Shown piece by piece: positions 1-7,517 of a DNA stretch of 36,730 nucleotides (position 1 is its first letter; each line of letters opens with the position of its first letter). The notes below the pieces were generated by a model. The model made no database searches and was not told the origin of the DNA. It saw only the letters and a program-made list of their open reading frames with translations. Source of the DNA: Sedimentisphaerales bacterium. GTDB taxonomy: Bacteria > Planctomycetota > Phycisphaerae > Sedimentisphaerales > SG8-4. The position numbers and the translations under genes are program-made. The stretch is from positions 1-36,730 of the forward strand of contig JAFGJR010000153.1 of NCBI GenBank assembly GCA_016928975.1, written 5' to 3'.

Positions 1-1
1 C

Positions 2-445
2 GACATCGTGATCTACGTCCCGCAGGAGAAGCTGCTGGTCAGCGGCGCCGTCGTCTATCAACGCGGCCACCTGCCCGAGATCGGCGAGACCTCGCAGCTC
101 GACGATGTGTACCGCCACATCCAGGTCCTGGATGATCTCCTCGCCGACAACGTGCGGATCGACCACGTGATCCCCTCGCACAGTCCCCTGCTGAGCCGCA
201 ACGACCTGCCCCCCGTCCGCGACTACTACCAGCGCATGCTCGCCGAAGTCCAGGCCGCCCGCCGGCAGGGCCAGACCCTGGAGCAGACGATCGCGAGACT
301 GACCACGCGTGCCATGTTCCCCGTCTTTCGCGATCCGCCCCCCGGCCACTGGGCCCACGGCGTGCAAGAACGCAACGTCAGAAACCTCTGGCGCATCCTG
401 AACGAGAACGAGCCTCAGCCACAGCCGCAAGACGCCCGACCCTGA
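2..445 (+). CDS. MBL-fold metallo-hydrolase, C-terminal part (5' end outside window)
   Basis: The reading frame is open from the first bases of the window, so the gene begins upstream and about 147 C-terminal residues are visible. The segment starting DIVIYVPQEKLLVSG matches the strand of metallo-beta-lactamase-fold hydrolases that normally reads (G)DLVVYLPEEKVLFAGD, and IPSHSPLLSRNDL matches the later metal-binding histidine loop (usually GHG or SHG). The Asp that usually bridges the metals at the end of the first motif is Ala here (SGAVV), which is odd. The tail (PPPGHWAHGVQERNVRNLW) is amphipathic and unfamiliar. The substrate cannot be told from this part. The gene ends 173 bp before mcsA on the same strand, with promoter-like sequence between, so it is probably a separate unit. 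Confidence 0.75.
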   Translation, partial: DIVIYVPQEKLLVSGAVVYQRGHLPEIGETSQLDDVYRHIQVLDDLLADNVRIDHVIPSHSPLLSRNDLPPVRDYYQRMLAEVQAARRQGQTLEQTIARLTTRAMFPVFRDPPPGHWAHGVQERNVRNLWRILNENEPQPQPQDARP

Positions 446-499
446 CGTCCCCAGAGGAGCTGCCCCCGCGACGACATATGGCGGCGATCGGATTGCCGA

Positions 500-527
500 T
501 TGCAGAACAGGGTTGCGAGCGTATAAT
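500..527 (+). promoter_or_regulatory. Candidate sigma70 promoter upstream of mcsA (distal)
   Basis: TTGCAG at 500-505 and TATAAT at 522-527 are separated by 16 bp. A perfect -10 box is suggestive in this GC-rich context, but there is no direct evidence that the site is used. Confidence 0.4.
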
Positions 528-544
528 GAACGGCGTGGAGCATC

Positions 545-574
545 TTGCCGATAGACTGGCAGGTATGGTATAAT
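545..574 (+). promoter_or_regulatory. Candidate sigma70 promoter upstream of mcsA (proximal)
   Basis: TTGCCG at 545-550 and TATAAT at 569-574 are separated by 18 bp, ending 44 bp before the mcsA start. Together with the distal candidate this would be a tandem promoter for mcsA-mcsB. No CtsR-type operator is evident. Confidence 0.45.
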
Positions 575-618
575 GGCCGACGATAGGATGAACGCAGCTA
601 TACAGGCGATAAGCAGGT

Positions 619-1113
619 ATGCAGTGCCAGATTTGCAATAAGCGAACCGCAACGATCCACCTGACGGAGATCAGCGAGGGGGTCCGCACGGAGATGCACA
701 TTTGCGAGCAATGCGCCGCGGATCAGGGGATTGCGCCCCAGAGTCAGATGTCGATCAACGAGCTGCTGAGCCACCTGCTGGCGTCGCAGCCGGCGGATGA
801 TGAGATTTTTGGGCCGGCGGACCAGGAGGGCACGTGTCCGAGTTGCGGGTTCTCCTTGGCCAGGCTTCGCAAGGAGGGGATGCTCGGCTGCCCGGAGGAT
901 TACGACGTGTTCGAGGCGGCGTTGCTGCCGCTGATCGAGCGGGCCCACAATGGCCATACGACTCACTGCGGCAAGGTGCCGTCCAAGACGCCGCAGAATA
1001 CCAAGAAGCTGATGCAACTGACGAACTTGCGGCGGCAGTTGGAGGCGGCGGTTCGCGACGAGGATTATGAGCTGGCCGCCAGGCTCCGTGATGAAATCAA
1101 GCACCTGGAATAG
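619..1113 (+). CDS. mcsA: McsA, zinc-finger/UVR activator of protein arginine kinase
   Basis: A 164-aa cytosolic protein with the McsA layout. The N-terminal zinc motif is CQICNKRTATIHLTE followed by HICEQCA. A second Cys pair lies in the middle (CPSCGFSLARLRKEGMLGC), and the C-terminal UVR helix pair spans roughly residues 128-163 (LRRQLEAAVRDEDYELAARLRDEI). In Firmicutes, McsA binds McsB and stimulates its arginine kinase activity in protein quality control with ClpC. The length is typical. The ATG at 619 is chosen because the first Cys motif starts two residues later. mcsB follows 42 bp downstream on the same strand, the classic pair. Neither ctsR nor clpC is in the window. Confidence 0.9.
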   Translation: MQCQICNKRTATIHLTEISEGVRTEMHICEQCAADQGIAPQSQMSINELLSHLLASQPADDEIFGPADQEGTCPSCGFSLARLRKEGMLGCPEDYDVFEAALLPLIERAHNGHTTHCGKVPSKTPQNTKKLMQLTNLRRQLEAAVRDEDYELAARLRDEIKHLE

Positions 1114-1155
1114 AGTGGCGGCACACGCCGCAGGGATGAGGCATACGCGACGACG

Positions 1156-2283
1156 ATGAGACTCACCGATATCAGCAGCGACATCAACGACTGGTTCAGC
1201 GGCAGCGGGCCCCTGGCCGATATCGTCATATCCTCCCGGATTCGTCTGGCCAGGAACCTCGCGGGGCATCGATTCCTCGGCAACTGCTCCGACGACGAGA
1301 AGGCCAAGATCCTCAACGAGCTCAAAAGCGTGCTGATGTCCCTGGACCTCGGTGATGAGGTCTTCTACGTCAGCGTGGACAAGGCGTCGAGCCTCAATCG
1401 CGACCTGCTCGTCGAGCGCCACCTGATCAGCCGCCACCACGCCCAGGCCAAAGGCCCGCGCGGCGCCGTCATTGCCCACCACGAGTTCTTCACCGCCATG
1501 CTGAACGAAGAGGACCATCTGCGGATGCAGGTGCTCAAGGCGGGCTGCCAGCTTACGGCGTGCGCCGAGCAGATCGACCGCATCGACGACATGATCGAGC
1601 AGAAGGTCGATTACGCGTTCAGCCCGCGATTCGGCTACCTGACCGCGTGCCCGACCAACCTCGGCACCGGGATCCGCGTCTCGGTGATGCTTCACATGCC
1701 GGCGCTGAAACTCACCGGCCAGATCGAGAAGTTCCTCAACGCGGCCAAGGACATGAACCTGGCCGTACGCGGCCTCTTCGGCGAGGGCAGCGAGGCCGTC
1801 AGCGACCTCTACCAGCTCTCCAACCAGGTCACCCTCGGACTCAGCGAGAAAGCCATCGTCTCGCACTTCGAGCAGGTGGTCATCCCGGAGGTCGTCGAGT
1901 ACGAGAAGGCCGCCCGCCAGCAGCTCTTGACCAGCCAGGTGGACGCCCTCGACGACAAGATCTCCCGCGCCATGGCCCTGCTCCAGAACGCCCACTTGAT
2001 CAGCTCACAGGAGGCCTTGTTCCTGCTGAGCCATCTGCGCCTCGGCCTGAACATGCACGCGCACATGGGTGCCTCCACGCCGGCCATTCAGCGTCTCTGC
2101 GCCCTGCGCAACGGCACCGAGGCGGACGACCAGCACGGCCTGTCCATCCGAACCATCAACCGGCTCTTCATGCTCACCCTGCCCGCCCACCTCCAACTCA
2201 ACTACGGCCAATCTCTCGACGCCGCCCACCGCGACGCCCTCCGAGCCAAGATCATCCAAGAAGCCCTCACCCGCAACTCCTGA
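1156..2283 (+). CDS. mcsB: McsB, protein-arginine kinase
   Basis: A 375-aa protein of the phosphagen (guanido) kinase superfamily in its bacterial protein-kinase form. It phosphorylates arginine side chains and so marks proteins for Clp degradation. Visible signatures are SSRIRLARN (residues 27-34, nucleotide phosphate contact), NEEDHLRMQ (117-125) and CPTNLGTGIR around Cys165, the creatine-kinase-type active-site loop. The C-terminal region (about 260-370) is the helical domain seen only in bacterial McsB. No key residue is missing, so the enzyme should be active. It is probably co-transcribed with mcsA. No arginine phosphatase (YwlE) gene is nearby. Confidence 0.93.
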   Translation: MRLTDISSDINDWFSGSGPLADIVISSRIRLARNLAGHRFLGNCSDDEKAKILNELKSVLMSLDLGDEVFYVSVDKASSLNRDLLVERHLISRHHAQAKGPRGAVIAHHEFFTAMLNEEDHLRMQVLKAGCQLTACAEQIDRIDDMIEQKVDYAFSPRFGYLTACPTNLGTGIRVSVMLHMPALKLTGQIEKFLNAAKDMNLAVRGLFGEGSEAVSDLYQLSNQVTLGLSEKAIVSHFEQVVIPEVVEYEKAARQQLLTSQVDALDDKISRAMALLQNAHLISSQEALFLLSHLRLGLNMHAHMGASTPAIQRLCALRNGTEADDQHGLSIRTINRLFMLTLPAHLQLNYGQSLDAAHRDALRAKIIQEALTRNS

Positions 2284-2494
2284 CCCCGCCCCGCACCCTC
2301 TAACACGGATTTCACACGGATCGTCAACTGTGAGCCGACCACCGACTGCCGATCCCCTCACGCGTAGACGCAGGGCCGGAGAAAAACCGCCACGCGCACA
2401 ACTCGCGCCCTGCCCCGTCACTCTCGCGTCAACCGGAAGAAGTGCCGTGCCGCTTCAGACTCCCCGTACCCTGGGCAATCGGAAAGATGAGGAG
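2284..2494. other. Gene-free spacer downstream of mcsB
   Basis: No coding or RNA gene is recognised here. The end of mcsB, this spacer and the transposase remnant share one long open frame, but the amino-acid sequence between them resembles nothing. The homology to transposase starts abruptly near 2495, which marks the decay or insertion boundary. Confidence 0.5.
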
Positions 2495-2905
2495 GTGACG
2501 GATCGCCGCGCGAAAAAGGATTATGCCCAATGCCTTCGCAAGCTCTCGGACCAGATGTATCCCGACGCCGAGGTCGTCGTGGTGGTGCAGGACAATCTCA
2601 ACACGCATTCGCCGGCCTCGCCGTATGAGGCGTTTGAGCCGGCCGAGGCGAAGCGGCTGGCCGAGCGATTCGAGTTCCACTACACGCCCAAGCATGGCAG
2701 TTGGCTGGACATGGCGGAGATCGAATTGGGGATCTTGGGTCGCCAGTGCTTGTCACAACGTATCGACAACATCGATGAGCTGCGCCGACAGACCGCCGCA
2801 TGGGAGAAACGACGGGATGGAGCCCAAGCCAAGGCGAACTGGCAATTCACTACGGCAGACGCCAGAACCAAACTGAAACGCCTTTATCCCTCAATCGAGG
2901 AGTAA
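2495..2905 (+). pseudogene. IS630-family transposase, 3' remnant
   Basis: About 136 residues match the C-terminal half of the DDE_3 endonuclease of IS630-type transposases. VVVVQDNLNTHSPASPYEAF carries the second catalytic Asp, and YTPKHGSWLDMAEIELGIL carries the final acidic residue. The usual end, with FTTADARTKLKRLYP, is present. The N-terminal helix-turn-helix and the first catalytic Asp are absent and nothing upstream encodes them. I did not find terminal inverted repeats or a TA duplication. The remnant opens a stretch of broken genes between mcsB and moxR, so it probably marks a past insertion or deletion event. Confidence 0.85.
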
Positions 2906-2966
2906 TGGAGCACTAGGATGCGTTGGTGAGTCACATGACGGTACTCAGATACTTGTATCGGATTGA

Positions 2967-3284
2967 AGAACGACATTCCCAGAAATCCTGTTCAAGATTG
3001 GCGCGACACTGGTCATTGGGGTACCTGTCTATTGGCAGGTGGCCTTTCTCTGGTGGCTATGGCCTTCCCATATGGATGTTAGGGCGACCTTCTCGAAATT
3101 CATTCGGGAGGCTGCACCGAGGAAGGATGTGATAGCCACGAGAGACCCAGACAGGATCTATCAGAACGGCTTGCCGGTCGGCAATATTGTTGGGAGTGTC
3201 AGGGAAGTCGATGGAGACATGATCTTTGAGAAGACAAGTGAGGCGTCTGCTTTGAAGAAGGATGCCCCCTTCGAGTTCAAATGA
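2967..3284 (+). pseudogene. Hypothetical protein fragment with a membrane segment
   Basis: The open stretch follows a stop at 2964-2966 and has no good start. It reads TTFPEILFKIGATLVIGVPV, then a hydrophobic YWQVAFLWWLWP segment, then a soluble part with PDRIYQNGLPVGNIVGSVRE. A GTG at 3039 could start an 81-aa product, but the membrane segment upstream of it is in frame and looks like part of the same protein. After the TGA at 3282-3284 the same frame continues with plausible sequence (DRLQIVRVG), which suggests a nonsense mutation. I do not recognise the family. Given its position between two decayed genes, I read it as a remnant. Confidence 0.45.
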
Positions 3285-3685
3285 GACAGGCTCCAAATCG
3301 TCAGGGTTGGACAAGCATCGCGTGTCAGCCGGACTTGTTCATGATCGACGGACAAGGGGTGGCGCATCCTCGGCGGCTGGGACTGGCCGCGCATCTGGGC
3401 TTGTTCTTCGACCGGCCCACCATCGGCTGTGCAAAGAGCCGCCTGATCGGCACGTTTGATGAGCCTGACCTCAAGAAGGGGGCGTACAGCCCTCTCCGCG
3501 ACGGCGATGAGACAATCGGGGCCGTGGTCCGCACGCGGGCTGCCGTCAAGCCGGTCTTCATCTCGGTCGGCAACAAGTGCACTCTGGAGGACGCGATCCG
3601 TGTCACCCTTGCCTGTGCCACGAGATATCGCCTCCCCGAACCCACGCGCTTGGCGTATCAGGCCGTGAGTCGGCTCAAGTCATAG
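3281..3685 (+). pseudogene. nfi: Endonuclease V (deoxyinosine 3' endonuclease), 5'-truncated
   Basis: Homology to endonuclease V begins near 3326 ([19 protein letters not shown]) and runs to the end, with [12 protein letters not shown] and [10 protein letters not shown] clearly recognisable. The complete enzyme is about 220-230 aa and nicks DNA next to deaminated adenine. Only 134 aa are open here, and the N-terminal third with the first catalytic Asp and the Glu is missing. The Asp of the DGQG motif is kept (residue 23), but the conserved His of the later VGHR-type motif is Asn (SVGNKC, residue 98). Truncation plus loss of a conserved residue fits a pseudogene. The stretch just before 3326 belongs to unrelated sequence. 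Confidence 0.85.
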
Positions 3686-3687
3686 GT

Positions 3688-3704
3688 CCGATAGGTCCTA
3701 TCGG
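3688..3704. repeat. Short palindrome in an AGGTCC-rich tract
   Basis: CCGATAGG and CCTATCGG form a perfect 8-bp inverted repeat around one base, inside a run of GATAGGTCC-like units just after the nfi remnant. There is no T-run after it, so a standard terminator is unlikely. Confidence 0.5.
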
Positions 3705-3732
3705 TCCTGTTCGTCGCTCCCGAAATCGCCTC

Positions 3733-3761
3733 TTGAAAGCGAGCCATTCTTTCTGTAGAAG
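3733..3761 (+). promoter_or_regulatory. Weak candidate promoter for the moxR-bat operon
   Basis: TTGAAA at 3733-3738 and TAGAAG at 3756-3761 are 17 bp apart, 130 bp before the moxR start. The -10 match is only moderate. The ribosome-binding site GGGGAAAG sits just before the ATG at 3892. Confidence 0.3.
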
Positions 3762-3891
3762 GGAACCTTTTAGCGGGTTGTGACGTAGTTTGGGAACGCG
3801 TCGCGTGCGACGCACATAAAGACCAGTCCATCCGGCTGGGTAGGGTCTGGGAAATCTACGATATCTGTAAGCTTAGTTGGGGAAAGTCTTT

Positions 3892-4881
3892 ATGGCAGCG
3901 GATGTGAAGCAGATCGGCGCCCTGGTCCAGCAGAAGAGCGACTTCATCCGGACCTTGTTCGCCGAGCTCGACAAAGTGATTGTAGGTCAGCGGTACATGC
4001 TGGAACGGATGCTCATTGGCCTGTTGGCGAATGGGCATATTCTGTTGGAGGGCGTCCCGGGCTTGGCCAAGACGCTGGCGGTCACGATCCTGTCCCGGGC
4101 GATCGATGCGGACTTCCGCCGGATTCAGTTCACGCCGGACCTGCTGCCCGCCGACCTGATCGGCACGCAGATCTACCGCCAGTCGGACGGCCAGTTCGTC
4201 ACCCGCAAAGGTCCCATCTTCGCGAACATCATCCTGGCCGACGAAATCAACCGCGCCCCGGCCAAGGTGCAAAGCGCGTTGCTCGAAGCGATGCAGGAAC
4301 GCCAGGTCTCCATCGGCGAGCAGACGTTTCCCATGCCGAGTCCCTTCCTGGTCCTGGCGACGCAGAACCCAATCGAGCAGGAGGGAACCTATCCGCTTCC
4401 CGAGGCGCAGCTTGACCGGTTCATGCTCAAGCTGAAGATCGACTACCCTAACAAGGAGCAGGAGCGGCTGATCCTCGACCGCATGGCGGTGACCGATAAG
4501 AAGTTCGATATCAAGCCAGTGATCCGGCCCAAGGACATCGCCGAGGTCCGAGCGATTGTCGACGAAATCTACATCGACGAGAAGGTCAAGGACTACATCG
4601 TGGACATCGTCTGTGCCACGCGGGACCCGGCCAAGTACGGCTTGAAGCTGAGCAACTTCATCAGCTACGGTGCCTCGCCGCGTGCGACGATCTACCTGGC
4701 TGTTGCCGCCAAGGCCCACGCCTTCGTTCAGCAGCGAGGTTATGTCACGCCGCAGGACATCAAGAGCGTCGGGCCCGATGTGCTGCGACATCGCGTGATC
4801 CTCAGCTACGAGGCTGAGGCCGAGGACAAGACCAGCGAAGATATCATCAAGACGATCTTCGACAGCATCGAAGTGCCGTAA
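3892..4881 (+). CDS. moxR: MoxR-family AAA+ ATPase
   Basis: A 329-aa cytosolic AAA+ ATPase with the MoxR signatures. These are Walker A GVPGLAKTLA, Walker B ILADEINRAPAKVQSALLEAMQE-type (Asp-Glu in LADEIN), a sensor-1 region LATQNPIEQEGTYPLPEAQ, and the arginine segment AQLDRFMLKL. The C-terminal lid with SYGASPRATIYL is present. MoxR proteins are thought to act as chaperones on von Willebrand factor A (vWA) partners, and here the gene heads the Bat operon that encodes such partners. I prefer ATG 3892 over the TTG at 3877 because GGGGAAAG lies 6-7 bp upstream of it. The next gene is 61 bp downstream, across an inverted repeat. Confidence 0.93.
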   Translation: MAADVKQIGALVQQKSDFIRTLFAELDKVIVGQRYMLERMLIGLLANGHILLEGVPGLAKTLAVTILSRAIDADFRRIQFTPDLLPADLIGTQIYRQSDGQFVTRKGPIFANIILADEINRAPAKVQSALLEAMQERQVSIGEQTFPMPSPFLVLATQNPIEQEGTYPLPEAQLDRFMLKLKIDYPNKEQERLILDRMAVTDKKFDIKPVIRPKDIAEVRAIVDEIYIDEKVKDYIVDIVCATRDPAKYGLKLSNFISYGASPRATIYLAVAAKAHAFVQQRGYVTPQDIKSVGPDVLRHRVILSYEAEAEDKTSEDIIKTIFDSIEVP

Positions 4882-4882
4882 C

Positions 4883-4924
4883 CAGTTTGAAGTTTGAAGT
4901 GATCCGACTTCACACTTCAAACTT
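4883..4924. repeat. TTGAAGT-type inverted repeat inside the bat operon
   Basis: The arms are 4883-4900 and 4907-4924, 18 nt each with 16 pairs, around a 6-nt loop. The unit is built from TTTGAAGT words. Related sequence occurs at 20297-20333, 23522-23571 and 26499-26573. Confidence 0.75.
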
Positions 4925-4942
4925 GAAGCTTGACACTGACGT

Positions 4943-5818
4943 ATGATTCCAGAAGACCTGATCAAGCGAATAAGACAGATTCAGATTTACAGCTCCCGCG
5001 CGGTCAACGCCAGCTTCGCGGGCCAGTATGAGAGTGTTTTCAAAGGCCGGGGAATGCAGTTCGACGAGGTCCGCGAGTACACCCCCGGCGACGACATCCG
5101 TGCTATCGACTGGAACGTCACCGCGCGTACGGGCAAGCCCTTCATCAAGAGGTTCGTCGAGGAGCGCGAGATGACGGTGCTGTTCGCCGTCGATCTCAGC
5201 GCCTCGGGCGAGTTCGGCACGGTCGATAAGATGAAGAACGATCTGGCGGCGGAGTTCTGCGCCGTCCTGGCGTTCGCAGCGGCCAAGAACAACGACAAGG
5301 TCGGCCTGCTCATCTTCACCGACCGCATCGAGCTGTTCATCCCGCCGAAGAAAGGCAGCCGGCACGTCCTGCGCCTGATCCGCGAGCTGCTCGCCTTCCA
5401 GATGCCCAAGCGCAAGACGGATATCCCACTGGCGCTGGACTACGTAGCGAGGGTGCTGCGCCGGCGCGCCACGGTATTCGTGGTCTCGGACTTCATCGAG
5501 GCCGCGTTCAAGAAGCCGTTGAGCCTGCTGAACAAGCGTCACGACGTGATCGCCGTGCCGGTCCGCGACCGGGTGGAGATTGCCATGCCCTCGGTGGGCC
5601 TGATCGAGGTGCAGGACGCTGAAACGGGCGAGATCATGCTTGTCGACACCTCCAGCCGGAGGTTCCGCAGCCAGTACGGCGAAAGCAGCTCGCACAGGTT
5701 CGACGAGCTGAAGGGCACGCTGCGGTCCTGCAACGTGGATTTCATTCCGATCACGACGGACAAGCCGTACGTGAACGACTTGATTCAGTTCTTTCATATG
5801 CGGCATCGACGGCGTTGA
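4943..5818 (+). CDS. DUF58-domain protein (vWA-like), Bat operon
   Basis: A 291-aa protein with the DUF58 hallmark GRGMQFDEVREYTPGDDIR, followed by AIDWNVTARTGKPFIKRFVE. The vWA-like segment VLFAVDLSASGEFGT comes next, and a Rossmann-like core runs to the end. DUF58 proteins sit directly after moxR in many bacteria and are presumed targets of MoxR. Most are soluble or peripheral, and no membrane segment is seen here. The C-terminal PITTDKPYVNDLIQFF is typical. The ATG at 4943 has a poor ribosome site. It was chosen because the family N-terminus (IRQIQIYSSRAVNASFAGQY) begins shortly after it. Confidence 0.9.
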   Translation: MIPEDLIKRIRQIQIYSSRAVNASFAGQYESVFKGRGMQFDEVREYTPGDDIRAIDWNVTARTGKPFIKRFVEEREMTVLFAVDLSASGEFGTVDKMKNDLAAEFCAVLAFAAAKNNDKVGLLIFTDRIELFIPPKKGSRHVLRLIRELLAFQMPKRKTDIPLALDYVARVLRRRATVFVVSDFIEAAFKKPLSLLNKRHDVIAVPVRDRVEIAMPSVGLIEVQDAETGEIMLVDTSSRRFRSQYGESSSHRFDELKGTLRSCNVDFIPITTDKPYVNDLIQFFHMRHRRR

Positions 5819-5827
5819 TAGGGACAA

Positions 5828-5983
5828 ATGGCTACTGACTCTCAGGTATTCAACATAGATCTCTCCGGGTGGCAGCGGCAAGCGCAGCTTGCCGATGGCG
5901 AATGGGCAAACCATCGGCAAGCTGCGCTTGCCGCTGCCACCCAGTCGTTGATGCTGATGAAGAGCAAACAGGTGAGGCGATAG
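5828..5983 (+). CDS. Possible small ORF, 51 aa, spanning a palindromic element
   Basis: An ATG ten bases after the DUF58 stop, preceded by GATAGGGACAA, opens a 51-aa frame. It begins MATDSQVFNIDLSGW and ends QSLMLMKSKQVRR, stopping 6 bp before the next gene. The middle 76 bp is a perfect inverted repeat that happens to stay open in this frame (WQRQAQLADGEWANHRQ and onward). It fills the only sizeable gap between two operon genes. It could be a small protein interrupted by an in-frame palindromic insert, or a chance frame over non-coding DNA. I know no homologue. Confidence 0.35.
   Translation: MATDSQVFNIDLSGWQRQAQLADGEWANHRQAALAAATQSLMLMKSKQVRR
5867..5942. repeat. Perfect 32-bp inverted repeat (76-bp palindromic element)
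   Basis: Arm 5867-5898 is the exact reverse complement of 5911-5942, with a 12-nt loop. Each arm itself contains a smaller palindrome (CGGCAAGC and GCTTGCCG). There is no T-run after it. It lies inside an operon between the DUF58 gene and the parvulin gene, and inside the possible 51-aa ORF. It resembles REP/BIME or small miniature elements more than a terminator. Confidence 0.9.
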
Positions 5984-5989
5984 AAAGCG

Positions 5990-7381
5990 ATGGCAGAAAA
6001 GCTGGATTTCTCACTTCCACAGAAGAAGTCAGGAGGTTCGGCGGCAGGCGTGTTCCCGACCGTGTTGCTCGTCGTGCTGGTTATCCTGACAGCCGTAACC
6101 CTGGTGGTCACACTCTCGTCACGGCGAGGCGGCTCTGCGGCGGCGACCCGGGGACTCTCCGCTCAGCAGGTTAAGGAGTTGGCGTCGAAACTGATGCAGC
6201 GGAACCTGTATCCGCAGGCGGCCGCCGCCTGGCAGGACTATCTGGCAACCGCCAGACTTGGTGCTGAGGAGCGAGCGCGGGTACATTTCCAGATTGGCGT
6301 CCTGCTACAGAAAGCCGGGCTCTATGGCCAGGCCGTCGAGCATTTCTACCGCAGCGAAGTGGCGGCCAAGGTCAGCGAGCTTGGTCCGCAGATCAACGAT
6401 CACGTCAAGGAGTGCTTCGAGAATCTGGGCGAGTTCTCCGCGCTGCGCTACGAGGTGATGGATCGCACCAGCATGACGCCTTCACAGCCCGCCGGCGGCA
6501 AAGTCGTCGCTGAGATCGGCGCCGAGAAGATCACGGAATCGCAGTTGGACGCGCTGATCGAAGAGAACATCGAGAACCAGTTGACGCCGATGAAATCTTT
6601 TATGACGCCGGAGCAATTCAACGAGCAGAAGAAGCGGGCGCTGGAGCAGTCTCGCGATCCGCAGGCGAAACAGGAGTTCCTGCAAGGCTGGCTGGCCCAG
6701 GAGATTCTGTATCGCCAGGCGTTGCAGGACCAGTTGACCGACAAGCCGGAGGTCAAACGCGTGGTGCATGAGCTGATGCGAGGCGCCCTGAGTCAGCAGT
6801 TGATGAATGAGCAGCTCGCGTCGCGCATCCATATTACAGATGGCGATGTGCAGACATATTACACCGCCAACAAAGACCAGTACGTCGAGCCCGAGCGTGC
6901 GAAGATTCGTCACATTCGTGTGAAGGATGAGGGACGAGCCAAGGCGTTGTTGAACGGGATCGCCCAGGGTGAGGATTTCGCCGAGCTGGCCAGGCAATCG
7001 TCGGAGGACGAGAGCACCAAGGCCAACGGCGGCCTGATCCAGGGCGATGTCGTCAAGGGCCCTTCGGTCACCGGCATCGGCGACTCGAACGAGATCAACG
7101 CCGCGATTTTCGCCGCCGGTCCGCCGGCGGTCCTGGACAAGCCCTTCAAGACCGATAAGGGCTGGGAGGTGATCAAGGTCGAGGAGAAGCATCCGCAACG
7201 GCAGAAGAGCTTCGATGAGGTCCGCCAGCAGGTGACGATGCAATTATTGCGGCAGAAACGCGAGGACGTACAGCGTGAGTACATCCGGGAAATGATGGAC
7301 AAGCACGGCGTGATCATTCATACCTCCGTTCTGGCGCCTGCCCGGCAAGCCGACCTGAACGCCCCGGCGCCGAAGCCTTAA
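5990..7381 (+). CDS. Membrane-anchored parvulin-type peptidyl-prolyl isomerase (SurA/PpiC-like)
   Basis: 463 aa. A short basic N-terminus is followed by one membrane helix (VFPTVLLVVLVILTAVTLVV, residues about 22-41), so the rest should be periplasmic. Residues about 55-160 look TPR-like. A SurA-type helical region (170-300) precedes a parvulin domain from about 300 (EPERAKIRHIRV, then GEDFAELARQSSED, then KPFKTDKGWEVIKVEE). The family catalyses cis-trans isomerisation at proline and helps fold exported proteins. Its place inside the Bat operon, between DUF58 and the vWA proteins, suggests it helps fold or assemble the periplasmic Bat components; that is inference. The start has GATAGAAAG upstream. 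Confidence 0.85.
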   Translation: MAEKLDFSLPQKKSGGSAAGVFPTVLLVVLVILTAVTLVVTLSSRRGGSAAATRGLSAQQVKELASKLMQRNLYPQAAAAWQDYLATARLGAEERARVHFQIGVLLQKAGLYGQAVEHFYRSEVAAKVSELGPQINDHVKECFENLGEFSALRYEVMDRTSMTPSQPAGGKVVAEIGAEKITESQLDALIEENIENQLTPMKSFMTPEQFNEQKKRALEQSRDPQAKQEFLQGWLAQEILYRQALQDQLTDKPEVKRVVHELMRGALSQQLMNEQLASRIHITDGDVQTYYTANKDQYVEPERAKIRHIRVKDEGRAKALLNGIAQGEDFAELARQSSEDESTKANGGLIQGDVVKGPSVTGIGDSNEINAAIFAAGPPAVLDKPFKTDKGWEVIKVEEKHPQRQKSFDEVRQQVTMQLLRQKREDVQREYIREMMDKHGVIIHTSVLAPARQADLNAPAPKP

Positions 7382-7418
7382 GAGACTTTGACGAATGAGA
7401 GTACACCGAGAACTACTG

Positions 7419-7517
7419 ACATGTCCTTCCCGCGAAAGCGGGAATCCAGGAACGTATCGGGCCGTCCTCGACCCCCGCCCCCGATCAGGTCGAAGGCAGG
7501 CTCTGCGCGGGGGTGAC
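7419..7517. repeat. dRS3-like dispersed repeat (TTCCCGC-gaaa-GCGGGAA) abutting a start codon
   Basis: A perfect 7-bp stem with a GAAA loop lies at 7427-7444. A second pair, ACCCCCGC at 7471-7478 and GCGGGGGT at 7507-7514, encloses a spacer. This is the layout of the widespread intergenic repeat that in translation reads SRESGNPG. Its core fits the Neisseria dRS3 pattern ATTCCC-N8-GGGAAT, except at the first base. The element ends directly at the lipoprotein ATG, and its GGGGG run is positioned as the ribosome-binding site. Confidence 0.8.

Noticed and set aside
598..1995. A 465-aa open frame on the minus strand
   Set aside because: It is antisense to mcsA-mcsB, both of which have clear family motifs; long antisense frames are expected at this GC content.
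3856..5920. Long minus-strand frames opposite moxR and the DUF58 gene
   Set aside because: They have Leu/Arg/Asp/Val-rich composition without motifs and mirror the codon usage of the real genes.
7395..7517. N-terminal extension of the lipoprotein
   Set aside because: It translates a dispersed repeat and would bury the lipoprotein signal sequence.
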